Made by a program: the position numbers and the translations under genes. Shown piece by piece: positions 43,965-51,894 of a stretch of DNA of 64,000 nucleotides. The stretch spans positions 1 to 64,000 of the forward strand of contig JAPLES010000023.1 in assembly GCA_026391075.1 (NCBI GenBank), given 5' to 3'. Every line of letters begins with the position of its first letter. Position 1 is the stretch's first letter. Below the pieces are notes generated by a model that did no database searches, was not told the origin of the DNA, and saw only the letters and a list, made by a program, of their open reading frames with translations. Source of the DNA: Bacteroidota bacterium. Its GTDB lineage: Bacteria > Bacteroidota > Bacteroidia > Chitinophagales > LD1.

Positions 43965-46900
43965 TTAAAATACTGCTCTTATTTCTGCTCTGCCTGTGTG
44001 AATTGGTTTCATGGTTGATTTATCGCCTGCAGTAAAACCCGTCATGCGACCATCATAGCTAATTGTAAGCTGAATATTGTTGAGCAGGGTTTGCGAGTAA
44101 CTCAGATTCCACACTAAATTATTTCCGTTTCGCAAACCTTCGAGCATTGCGTATTCCAATTGCTGGTTCGGAAAATTTTTGTCAATGTATTTTATGGAAG
44201 CATAAGAAAGATTTGCTTCTACTGCATTTTTGCCCTGACGATTGTATCTTCCCTGCAAGGTGAGTTTGTGTTGTTGTGCAGTTTGTTTATCAACGGTATC
44301 AGTAGGATTCACCTTCATGCTGAAATCGTATTTCAAACCAATGCGCAAAAATGTTTTGAACTGATAAGTCAAATCTAAATTGGCATCGTTGTAAGTGAAA
44401 CGATATTTCAAGTCACTGTAGAAATCAGATTGATTCGATTTCATACCATTGGTATAGGTGCTTTGAATGTTGAACGATTTAAACGCATTCCATCTAACAG
44501 TAACTCCTTGCGATTGTATCTCCCGATTCTCATAACCCGAAGTAAGCAACGTTCTATTACGCGCATAATTAAAATCAAATTGAAAACCATACTTAGGATC
44601 AAGACGATTAAAGAAAAGTGAATTACGGCTGCTGACAGCCGTAGAAACCAATTGGTCGTTTTCCTTTTTCAAAGGAATGGGATTGAAGTACTCGCCCACT
44701 TTTTTATTCTTATCAGCAAAAGTTTTTTTGGTAATCGAGATACTTCCAAACAAACTAAATCTGGCTACGAAGCCGCGCACCCCGCCTTTGTTCTTCCACA
44801 CCGCAGCAGGATTTATATTGAGCACTTCGTTGAATTGATTAGTGTTGACAGAAACAAATTCGGGAGTGTAGGTAAATGTTTTATAGTATGAAGAATCAAC
44901 CGAAATGCCATTTCGAGGAACAAATTCAATCACATCTTTTACGCCATTATGATTTCTGTCACCATCATACATGTAATCCCCTAAACCGTTTAAGGCGGCT
45001 ACAAAAACTTCAATAGCCTTCTGCTGACGACCCGTTCCTATTTCATACAACGTTGTTGAACGAATAACTCCTTTAAGAATAGTGAAATTGTAATCTACTC
45101 TTCCCAAATAAAAATGCTCGGGCTGTGCCGTGTTGAGTGAATCGAGATTTTTTGCGTGCCGGTAAGTGAAACTGTAATTGAGCGTTTGGTTTTTTAGTGA
45201 ATTGATTTGTCCGTTTATGTTGATAGACTGCGCGCCATAAAATGCTTTTGCAAAACTGTTGCCCAAAGCCCGATGCTCGTAACGCATGGTGAATTCAATA
45301 CCATATTTATTGACTGCTGAGTCGGCATTGTTAGCGTACACTTTATAATTCTGCCAGAGGTAACTATTCGAAGAAAGTGTATCGGCATTTTTGTTTTTGA
45401 GCATGTTTATTTCATGGTCATACAACACACCTACGCGCCAGCCTTTCATTTTTTGCGAGGCGTAAAACAAATCTGCTTTCGGTCGTATGTAGTTTGATTT
45501 ATTAGTGGTGGAAGAAGAATTCAAATAAGAGTTGACGAACGATAAGTTAAAACCGTTCTTCGAAAAATTTCCATTGAAGCCATTTTCAAAACCGCGATAA
45601 ACAGAATCCTGAATAAAGGTTTTGAAACGATAATTGATAGTGCCCAAACCATTCCATAAATAACCGACTGATGCTGTGCCCAGATGTTCGTTGTATCGTT
45701 TTTCTTGTTTGGTCAAATTCCAGTCGCGATTGAATTCTACATTTCTAAATCGTTCAATGGTGTTGAATTTATTTTGAATGAATTCGTAATTGATATCGTA
45801 GATGATGCTTTGATTTTTTCTTCGAACCGAATCGTTTTTAGTAACCACTGCACCGTGATAATTTGCCCGCGCTGCAAAACCAAGATGCGAGTTGTTGTCC
45901 TTAGTCGAAAACATATTCGGGTCGGTATTGCTCATTGATACTTCGGTAGAAAAAGTGTTCGATTTATTGATTCTAAAATCAGCACCCAGCGAATACATCT
46001 GCTGATATTTTGGAGTCACCAAAAAAACTACGGGCTCATAAGAACCCTGTAAATATTTTTTTCCGGTGCTGTCAATGTAAGGTGCTACCCATTGGTAAAC
46101 TCTTCCATTAGCAGTAGAAGAAGAGAGAAAATAATTTCCGTTTCCATCGCCTTTGTAAGTAAAGTTGACCGAGTATTTTGCTTTAGTGGTATCTATAGAA
46201 TAAATGAAAATGGTATAGAGTGAATCGAGCAGCGTATATTTCTTTTCATACAAAACCCGATTAGCATCATAGGTTACGCTATCCCAACCTTGGTAAAAAG
46301 CATTTTGAATGCTGTCGCCCAGTGTAGAGAGAAAAAGTTTTTTATCGGCATTTAAACTTTGCTGTACGCTTTGATTTTTGCTGTCCTGCTCGCTATAAAG
46401 ACTAAAATGCACATCGGCATGTCTAGTTAGCAATTCCGTATTCATAAAAGCGGCAGAGCGCAAATAATTTCTGTCGCTGTATTCCAACTCCACCACAATG
46501 CGCAGGTCTTTTGAAATTACTCTGCGCGGCATAAAGATTATTTCGCCCAGGTTGTAATCAATAATATAATCGCGGTTGGCACCGCGTTCCATTTTTGCTC
46601 CGTTAATAAAAACCTCTTCGCTGTTTGCCAAAATCACAATGTAGGTCTCGCCATTAGCACCTGATAATTTGTATGGTCCCTGATTGCCTTCTTTTACCAC
46701 TAGCGTGTTGCGCGCAAATTTTCCTTTTGAAATTCCACCTGCCACTGCTGTTTTCACTACACCTACTTTCTTTACATCAAACGAGCCGCTGTAACTTCCG
46801 CCCTGATATTTTTTCGAAAATTTCATGAAGTAATCCTTATCGGGATTGAACAAATCAAAATCGCCCACAATTACCTTGTGTTGGTCTTTGCGTATCTGAA

Positions 46901-47525
46901 TAAAAATTTTGTCGAACTCCTGAATCTGTTGCGTGTTGCCTTCGGGCTGAATAGGAATATTGCTATCGGTAATGGCTGCTGTAATTTCCAAATCTTTGGT
47001 GAGCATACCGCTCAACTGCAAATTGAAAAGCGAATTGAGCACTACATCCTGATTGCTACCAAAAGCAATGCTTCGCGCAAAACTTCCGTTGTAGTCGAGG
47101 CTTCCGAAGTCAATCAATTTGGTTCCTACTTCATCGGGATTGTAAACAAAGGGACGAACAATAGAGTTAGAGTTCGCATCCAAATATTTCTGATAACTCT
47201 TGTTGTAGGTTTCGTGTGCCAGCGCAAACGGATACACGCGAAAAAATATTTTGACAGAATCAGAAACAGGCTTCTTCTTCCAAATCAATTTCGATTCGAA
47301 GGCTTTGATAATGTAAGCAGACGAATCGAGAATTTCATTGCCGCTGCTTCGCACCGCAATCGTATTTGGCACCACACTCAAACTGTCGAGCAGTAGAGTA
47401 TCGCTTCGGGTAGAAAAATTTTTGAAGCGAATGTTTGAAAGCGATTGAGCATTGACAGTTGACCATTGGCTCTGGCTAAGGAGCAATGCAAGTAATATGC
47501 GCGTAACTATCTTGAAACGATTCAC
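43965..47525 (-). CDS. Very large predicted outer-membrane beta-barrel protein (Bacteroidota)
   Basis: 1186 residues with a signal peptide (ILLALLLSQSQWSTVNAQ). The conserved early block RSIAFGSNQDVVLNSLFNLQ, LSGMLTKDLEITAAITDSNI and PIQPEGNTQQIQEFDKIFIQ is one I recognise from a bacteroidete-specific outer-membrane family. It is followed by a long series of alternating amphipathic strands, with aromatic residues at ends, through the C-terminus (RAEIRAVF). No TonB plug or POTRA domain is seen. The function is unknown to me; a role in surface-protein or lipid transport is possible. Family members are usually single-copy. Confidence 0.75.
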   Translation of the reverse strand: MNRFKIVTRILLALLLSQSQWSTVNAQSLSNIRFKNFSTRSDTLLLDSLSVVPNTIAVRSSGNEILDSSAYIIKAFESKLIWKKKPVSDSVKIFFRVYPFALAHETYNKSYQKYLDANSNSIVRPFVYNPDEVGTKLIDFGSLDYNGSFARSIAFGSNQDVVLNSLFNLQLSGMLTKDLEITAAITDSNIPIQPEGNTQQIQEFDKIFIQIRKDQHKVIVGDFDLFNPDKDYFMKFSKKYQGGSYSGSFDVKKVGVVKTAVAGGISKGKFARNTLVVKEGNQGPYKLSGANGETYIVILANSEEVFINGAKMERGANRDYIIDYNLGEIIFMPRRVISKDLRIVVELEYSDRNYLRSAAFMNTELLTRHADVHFSLYSEQDSKNQSVQQSLNADKKLFLSTLGDSIQNAFYQGWDSVTYDANRVLYEKKYTLLDSLYTIFIYSIDTTKAKYSVNFTYKGDGNGNYFLSSSTANGRVYQWVAPYIDSTGKKYLQGSYEPVVFLVTPKYQQMYSLGADFRINKSNTFSTEVSMSNTDPNMFSTKDNNSHLGFAARANYHGAVVTKNDSVRRKNQSIIYDINYEFIQNKFNTIERFRNVEFNRDWNLTKQEKRYNEHLGTASVGYLWNGLGTINYRFKTFIQDSVYRGFENGFNGNFSKNGFNLSFVNSYLNSSSTTNKSNYIRPKADLFYASQKMKGWRVGVLYDHEINMLKNKNADTLSSNSYLWQNYKVYANNADSAVNKYGIEFTMRYEHRALGNSFAKAFYGAQSININGQINSLKNQTLNYSFTYRHAKNLDSLNTAQPEHFYLGRVDYNFTILKGVIRSTTLYEIGTGRQQKAIEVFVAALNGLGDYMYDGDRNHNGVKDVIEFVPRNGISVDSSYYKTFTYTPEFVSVNTNQFNEVLNINPAAVWKNKGGVRGFVARFSLFGSISITKKTFADKNKKVGEYFNPIPLKKENDQLVSTAVSSRNSLFFNRLDPKYGFQFDFNYARNRTLLTSGYENREIQSQGVTVRWNAFKSFNIQSTYTNGMKSNQSDFYSDLKYRFTYNDANLDLTYQFKTFLRIGLKYDFSMKVNPTDTVDKQTAQQHKLTLQGRYNRQGKNAVEANLSYASIKYIDKNFPNQQLEYAMLEGLRNGNNLVWNLSYSQTLLNNIQLTISYDGRMTGFTAGDKSTMKPIHTGRAEIRAVF

Positions 47526-47593
47526 CGTTGTAAAGAAAGTATAATGACGGAAGGCGGAAAATATTGTGGAAGGAGTGGGACAGGTACAAAATA

Positions 47594-47625
47594 AAAAGAG
47601 CCGGGCCCTGACCCCCGACTCTTTT
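47594..47625 (-). terminator. Intrinsic terminator after the B12-binding protein gene
   Basis: A stem of 12 bp, aaaagagccggg (47594-47605) / cccgactctttt (47614-47625). The one G-U pair works only on the minus-strand RNA, and the stem continues into TTTTTATTTTG. It lies 80 bp downstream of the 47705 stop. Confidence 0.8.
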
Positions 47626-47704
47626 AAACTTAAGCACTATGGTATCTTCTTTTACGGCAGGGTTCCGGAAAAGGTTACACTGTTTCGAAAAAAAGTTTTT
47701 GGGG

Positions 47705-48112
47705 CTAAAAACTGCGGTGTTCTTTCACCCAGTTTTGAATGTATCCTGCTATTTGCGCGGTCGGTGTGCCGGGAGGAAAAAGCTCTCCGCAACCGCTGGA
47801 GCGAAGCTGTTGCATATCATCATCGGGAATGATGCCGCCACCTGTCAGCAGTACATCGTTCATGCCTTTTTGTTTCATGAGCGCAAGCACTTTCGGAAAA
47901 ACCGTATTGTGCGCTCCGCTCAAAATAGAAATACCAATAGCATCCACGTCTTCTTGCAAAGCTGCGGTCACCACCATTTCGGGCGTTTGGCGCAAGCCGG
48001 TATAAATTACTTCCATACCTGCATCGCGCAAAGCCGAAGCAATCACTTTTGCTCCACGGTCGTGACCGTCAAGCCCCACTTTAGCCACAAGAATTCTGAT
48101 TGGTCTTTTCAT
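47705..48112 (-). CDS. Stand-alone cobalamin (B12)-binding domain protein, mutase small-subunit type
   Basis: 135 residues with all B12-binding marks: [20 protein letters not shown] (the DxHxxG motif), GISILSGAH (the SxL motif) and [20 protein letters not shown] (the GG motif). It equals the C-terminal domain of methylmalonyl-CoA mutase, here as a separate protein. The catalytic partner is not in this window, so it must be encoded elsewhere (a split mutase). A terminator follows. The upstream gene is the acidic protein at 48188. Confidence 0.92.
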   Translation of the reverse strand: MKRPIRILVAKVGLDGHDRGAKVIASALRDAGMEVIYTGLRQTPEMVVTAALQEDVDAIGISILSGAHNTVFPKVLALMKQKGMNDVLLTGGGIIPDDDMQQLRSSGCGELFPPGTPTAQIAGYIQNWVKEHRSF

Positions 48113-48130
48113 AATTTATTGAGTAAAAAT

Positions 48131-48163
48131 AAAAACGCGGAATGGATTTGTGTCTCATTCCGC
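48131..48163 (-). terminator. Intrinsic terminator after the acidic protein gene
   Basis: An 8-bp stem, gcggaatg (48137-48144) / cattccgc (48156-48163), is followed on the minus strand by GTTTTTATTTTTAC. It lies between the acidic protein and the B12-binding protein, so they are transcribed separately. Confidence 0.82.
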
Positions 48164-48187
48164 ATTCTGAATTTTTAAATCTGTATT

Positions 48188-48577
48188 TTAATAGTCATCA
48201 TCTAAAGGACTTGTCTTGCCGAAGTCATCTTCATCATCTTCACCAAAGTCATCAAAATCTTCGAAGTCTTCATCGTCATATTCATCCTGTTTAGAAGCTT
48301 TTCTTCCTTTGCCCGAAGATTTTTTTTCAATGATGTCCTCAAACTCTTCCATGCCTTCCATACTGGCAATATCATCTTCCGATGGCTCCACTTCTGGCTC
48401 TTCGTCAGTTGAAGCTACTTCCAATTCCAAATCGTCATCCTCTTCATCATCATCAGTTGATTTCTTCTTTGATGCTTTAACGGGAATATCATCGTCATCA
48501 TCATCCACTACTTTTTTTGCTGCAGCTTTCTTCAGTGGCTTTTCATCCTCTTCATCGGTCTTTTTTTTGCGTGCCAT
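48188..48577 (-). CDS. Highly acidic low-complexity protein
   Basis: 129 residues, MARKKKTDEEDEKPLKKAAA and then long runs of Asp/Glu, with short basic patches and a GRKAS-type segment near the middle. It ends TSPLDDDY. It is probably intrinsically disordered. Reading in the opposite strand gives a serine-rich frame, which is a mirror artefact. No domain is recognised. Such proteins are often found near gltX in Bacteroidota, possibly as nucleic-acid or chaperone partners, but I have no function to assign. It is real by codon structure and terminator. Confidence 0.7.
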   Translation of the reverse strand: MARKKKTDEEDEKPLKKAAAKKVVDDDDDDIPVKASKKKSTDDDEEDDDLELEVASTDEEPEVEPSEDDIASMEGMEEFEDIIEKKSSGKGRKASKQDEYDDEDFEDFDDFGEDDEDDFGKTSPLDDDY

Positions 48578-48689
48578 AGGTTTCAGTTTTTAAAGGGTTA
48601 AAAGATTTTATGGTAAATGTAATATGAAGTAAAGGGGAATGAAAAGTTTTTCCTGAAATTTATTTTCAATATGAAAGGTAAAACCAATT

Positions 48690-50225
48690 TTATAATGAAT
48701 CAAAATAATTGAACGATTTTTTTAAACGTTCCACCGATTTTTCTTTGCCCAGCAAATTCATCATGTCGAATACCGGTGGTCCTTGCATGGTTCCTGCCAA
48801 TGCCAAACGCAACACAGGCATAATTTCTCCAATCTTAATTGCATTAGCTGTGGTAAAATCTTTTATAGCCCTTTCAATTTCTGTTGTTTTAAAATCGGAA
48901 ACAGAATTAACAACCTCTATCACCGAATCGAAACGTGCACGATTTTCTTTACTGTATTTCTTTTTAATTGTTTCAGTATCATAAACTTTTATGTCTTCGA
49001 AAAAGTAATAACCCATTTCGAGCAAATCGTTAGTGAACGTAGCGCGCTCTTTCATTAATCGGCAAAACTCTTTTGCATAATCGAAATTGAATTCAAAGCC
49101 CTTAGCAATAACTTGGTCTTTAATAATGTTCGCCAATTCTTCATCACCCTTTGCTTTCAGATAATGATGATTGAACCATTTTGCTTTTTCGTAATCGTAA
49201 CGCGCTCCTGCTTTGTGTACTTTTCCTAAAGTGAAAAGCTGAATCATTTCTTCCATGCTCAACACTTCTCGGTTATCACCGGGATTCCAACCCAACAGCA
49301 CTAAGAAATTCATAAATGCCTCAGGAAAAAATCCCTTTTCGCGGTAGCCTTCATTTATTTCTCCTGTTTCCACGCTCTTCCAATTGATGGCGTAAAAAGG
49401 AAAACCTAACCGGTCGCCATCGCGCTTGCTTAATTTTCCGTTGCCATCAGGCTTCAACAACAAAGGTAAATGCGCGAATTTCGGCATCACCTCTTCAATG
49501 CCAAGCGCGCGATACAACAACACATGCAATGGCGCAGAACTTAACCATTCTTCACCACGAATAACGTGCGTTATCTGCATCATGTAATCGTCACTCACAT
49601 TTGCCAAATGATACGTTGGCATTCCATCGCTTTTCAGCAAAACTGCATCGGCTAATTGCGAAGTGTTGAACGAAACCCACTCGCGTATTTCATCATAAAA
49701 CTTCACTTCTTCATTGCGCGGCATTTTAAATCGAATAACGTAAGGTGCACCACTTGCCAATCGCTTTTCTACTTCATCTTGCGGAAGATGAAGCGAGTTC
49801 TTCATATACTGACGTGTAATCGAATTGTAAGAAGGACTTGGATTTCCCTGCGCTTGCAAATCGGTGCGCATTTTTTCAATGTCTTCTTCTGTATCAAAAG
49901 CATAATAAGCGTTTCCGCTGGCTAAAAGTTTATCAGCATACTCGCGATATAGATGTTTGCGTTCGCTTTGACGGTAAGGCGCGTGAGGCCCATCACCAAA
50001 ACCAACGCCTTCGTTTGGCTCAATGCCACACCACTTCAACGCACTGATGATGAATTCTTCAGCACCTGGAACGAAACGGTTTTGGTCAGTGTCTTCCACT
50101 CGCAAAATAAAATCGCCTCCTAATTGTTTCGCCAATAAATAATTATACAAGGCGGTGCGAATTCCTCCCGGGTGTAAAGGACCTGTAGGTGATGGTGCAA
50201 ATCGAACTCTTACTCTTCTGCTCAT
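48690..50225 (-). CDS. gltX: Glutamyl-tRNA synthetase
   Basis: Charges tRNA(Glu). The start at 50225 (MSRRVRVRFAPSPTGPLHPG) gives 511 residues; a 13-residue longer frame is unsupported. The class I HIGH-type motif is in PTGPLHPGGIRTALYNYLLA, the KMSKS-like motif is KLSKRDGDRLGFPFYAINWK, and the anticodon-binding region runs through the C-terminal third. The bacteroidete-type insertion before KLSK (PKFAHLPLLLKPDGNG) is present. Upstream is a divergent NodB gene with a heptamer array in the shared intergenic DNA. The product is discriminating or not; that cannot be told here. Confidence 0.96.
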   Translation of the reverse strand: MSRRVRVRFAPSPTGPLHPGGIRTALYNYLLAKQLGGDFILRVEDTDQNRFVPGAEEFIISALKWCGIEPNEGVGFGDGPHAPYRQSERKHLYREYADKLLASGNAYYAFDTEEDIEKMRTDLQAQGNPSPSYNSITRQYMKNSLHLPQDEVEKRLASGAPYVIRFKMPRNEEVKFYDEIREWVSFNTSQLADAVLLKSDGMPTYHLANVSDDYMMQITHVIRGEEWLSSAPLHVLLYRALGIEEVMPKFAHLPLLLKPDGNGKLSKRDGDRLGFPFYAINWKSVETGEINEGYREKGFFPEAFMNFLVLLGWNPGDNREVLSMEEMIQLFTLGKVHKAGARYDYEKAKWFNHHYLKAKGDEELANIIKDQVIAKGFEFNFDYAKEFCRLMKERATFTNDLLEMGYYFFEDIKVYDTETIKKKYSKENRARFDSVIEVVNSVSDFKTTEIERAIKDFTTANAIKIGEIMPVLRLALAGTMQGPPVFDMMNLLGKEKSVERLKKSFNYFDSL

Positions 50226-50243
50226 AATGTTTCTGTGTGGTGG

Positions 50244-50251
50244 CGAAAATA
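50244..50251 (-). promoter_or_regulatory. -7 element of gltX
   Basis: TATTTTCG on the minus strand (TAnnTTCG variant), 18 nt before the gltX ATG. The heptamer array at 50257-50291 occupies the region where the -33 element would lie. Confidence 0.45.
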
Positions 50252-50256
50252 TAAAT

Positions 50257-50291
50257 AGTTGCAAGTTGCGGGCTACGAGTTGCGAGTTGAT
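50257..50291. repeat. Heptameric short tandem repeat array (5 units)
   Basis: Units agttgca, agttgcg, ggctacg, agttgcg, agttgat lie in exact 7-bp register between divergent gltX and the NodB gene. A related array occurs inside the NodB gene (50659-50686). Such heptamers are like STRR elements described in cyanobacteria and seen in Bacteroidota. Confidence 0.7.
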
Positions 50292-50313
50292 TACAATTTT
50301 GCTTCTTCGCTTT

Positions 50314-50955
50314 ATGTTAGATGCCTTGTTATTTACTAAAACTTCTCCGCTGCTCAGCGCAGTCTATCCCGACTGTTTGTGGAAAGTAAATACAAAAGAA
50401 AAAATCCTCTACCTAACTTTTGATGATGGACCAATTGCTGAAACAACTCCTTTTGTTTTAGATGAATTGAAAAAATGGAATGCAAAGGCAATCTTCTTTT
50501 GCATCGGAAAAAATATTGAAGCCAATCCAGAAATTTTTCAACGAATAATTAATCAAGGACATTCAGTTGGCAATCATACTTACGACCATTTGAATGGATG
50601 GAATGTTTCGGATGAAATTTATTTTGAAAATATTGAAAAATGTGAAGCTGTATTAAACTCGAAACTCGGAACCCGAAACCCGAAACTTCTTCGTCCTCCT
50701 TACGGAAAATTAAAGCCATCGCAGTATTCAAAACTAAAGAGTGAATACAAACTCATTATGTGGGATGTTTTGAGCTTTGATTTCGATTTGAAAATGCAAG
50801 AAGAAAAAGTTTTGCAGAATGTTTTGAAAAATGCTGAAACGGGAAGCATTGTGGTGATGCACGATAGTTTAAAAGCAAAATCGAAAGTTGAATATGCACT
50901 TCCGAAAATTTTAAAATATTTTTCGGAGAAAGGATTTGAGTTTAGTGCCTTATAA
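50314..50955 (+). CDS. Polysaccharide deacetylase (NodB, CE4)
   Basis: 213 residues from the ATG at 50314; a longer frame runs back into gltX and is unsupported. All five CE4 motifs are visible: LTFDDGPIAE (motif 1), SVGNHTYDHLNGW (motif 2, His ligands), LLRPPYGKLKP (motif 3), IMWDVLSFDF (motif 4) and SIVVMHDSLKA (motif 5). No signal peptide is obvious, but the N-terminus is hydrophobic. It likely removes N-acetyl or O-acetyl groups from peptidoglycan or another glycan. A heptameric DNA repeat (50659-50686) encodes residues around 115-124, just before the RPPYG motif. It is followed by the GlcNAc-kinase gene on the other strand. Confidence 0.92.
   Translation: MLDALLFTKTSPLLSAVYPDCLWKVNTKEKILYLTFDDGPIAETTPFVLDELKKWNAKAIFFCIGKNIEANPEIFQRIINQGHSVGNHTYDHLNGWNVSDEIYFENIEKCEAVLNSKLGTRNPKLLRPPYGKLKPSQYSKLKSEYKLIMWDVLSFDFDLKMQEEKVLQNVLKNAETGSIVVMHDSLKAKSKVEYALPKILKYFSEKGFEFSAL
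50659..50686. repeat. Heptameric tandem repeat inside the NodB gene (4 units)
   Basis: Units tcgaaac, tcggaac, ccgaaac, ccgaaac in exact 7-bp register, encoding SKLGTRNPK. The frame is kept only because the flanking DNA compensates. It has the sequence style of intergenic heptamer repeats. Confidence 0.65.
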
Positions 50956-50960
50956 AAAAT

Positions 50961-51800
50961 CTATTTCTCGTTTTTCAAATGCCAATCGAGTAATCGATAA
51001 ACAGGATTTTTATCTACCACTCCCAATTCACAACCAAACTTGTCAGCTACTTTTTGTAATTCATTTTTAAAATGGAAAGCAATAGAGCCAACAAAGTGAA
51101 CAGGATAATTTTTGTAATCCTTATAACAACAAACATGGTGGCTGAAAAAATCGGTGAATCCTTCTGCGGCAAATTGCTCCATAAATTCTTTGTCGGATGA
51201 ATCAGTTAAGGCTCTAGCAAAAGAAGCGAGATAGACATTAGCAAGTGGCTTTTTATACACCGCATCAAATATTCTTTCCTTTTCCAATCCATAATCATCG
51301 CGCAGCAATTTCATTGTTGCTTCAGGTAGTTCGTGATAAAGAAATTTTGCCAATAACTTCTTGCCGAAATATGCTCCACTGCCTTCATCGCCCAACACAT
51401 AGCCAAGCGCAGGAACTTCTTCATGAACATCTTTGCCATCGTATAAACAAGAATTGCTTCCCGTGCCGAGAATACAAGCAACACTTGGTCGTCCATCATA
51501 CGTAGCAAGTGCGGCAGCTTTTAAATCGTGGTCAACTTTTATTTCAGTAGCATTTTCAAAAAATCTTTTCATAGCCACCGCAATAATGTTGTTGCGTTCA
51601 TCGCTTGAGCAACTTGCTCCATAGAAAAAAACTTTGGTTACTTTTCCGCGAAGCGCGCAAAGCGATTCCTGTTTCAGCATTTCGGCATAAATATCTTCCG
51701 ATGAAAAAAACAATGGATTGAAACCGATGGTCTCAAACAATTCTTTGTTTTCTGTCAACCAGTTTGTTTTGGTAGAACCGCTTTCGGCAATAATGAACAT
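50961..51800 (-). CDS. BadF/BadG/BcrA/BcrD-type ATPase, N-acetylglucosamine-kinase-like
   Basis: 279 residues of the ASKHA fold: phosphate 1 motif IAESGSTKTNWLTE at the start, phosphate 2 ACILGTGSNSCLYDG, and adenosine-type GYVLGDEGSGAYFGKKLLA. The GDEGSG motif and overall size match GlcNAc kinases / BadF-type ATPases common in Bacteroidota. It may recycle amino sugars, which fits the neighbouring deacetylase, but other substrates are possible. It has a TATATTCG element upstream (51830-51837). Confidence 0.85.
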   Translation of the reverse strand: MFIIAESGSTKTNWLTENKELFETIGFNPLFFSSEDIYAEMLKQESLCALRGKVTKVFFYGASCSSDERNNIIAVAMKRFFENATEIKVDHDLKAAALATYDGRPSVACILGTGSNSCLYDGKDVHEEVPALGYVLGDEGSGAYFGKKLLAKFLYHELPEATMKLLRDDYGLEKERIFDAVYKKPLANVYLASFARALTDSSDKEFMEQFAAEGFTDFFSHHVCCYKDYKNYPVHFVGSIAFHFKNELQKVADKFGCELGVVDKNPVYRLLDWHLKNEK

Positions 51801-51829
51801 GGCTTAATCTATTTATGAATTGATTCAAG

Positions 51830-51837
51830 CGAATATA
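51830..51837 (-). promoter_or_regulatory. -7 element of the GlcNAc-kinase-like gene
   Basis: TATATTCG on the minus strand, 29 nt before the ATG at 51800. It is a TAnnTTCG variant. No TTTG was found at about 19 nt. Confidence 0.4.
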
Positions 51838-51867
51838 ATTTCATTTAGAAAAGATGTGTTTTACGTT

Positions 51868-51875
51868 TACATTCG
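51868..51875 (+). promoter_or_regulatory. -7 element of the PhoD-like gene
   Basis: TACATTCG, 19 nt before the ATG at 51895. It also supports choosing that ATG over the longer frame from 51820, since the longer one would start upstream of this element. Confidence 0.4.
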
Positions 51876-51894
51876 GATTCAAAATATTTCAACC

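Noticed and set aside
47639..48178. Plus-strand ORFs opposite the B12-binding gene
   Set aside because: Shadow frames of a conserved gene with all cobalamin motifs.
48216..48593. Serine-rich reading frame on the plus strand
   Set aside because: Mirror of the Asp/Glu-rich gene on the other strand (GAT/GAA codons read as TCA/TTC); low complexity and no independent signals.
50155..50313. Extended N-terminus of the NodB reading frame
   Set aside because: It runs back over the gltX start and the heptamer array; the ATG at 50314 is the plausible start.
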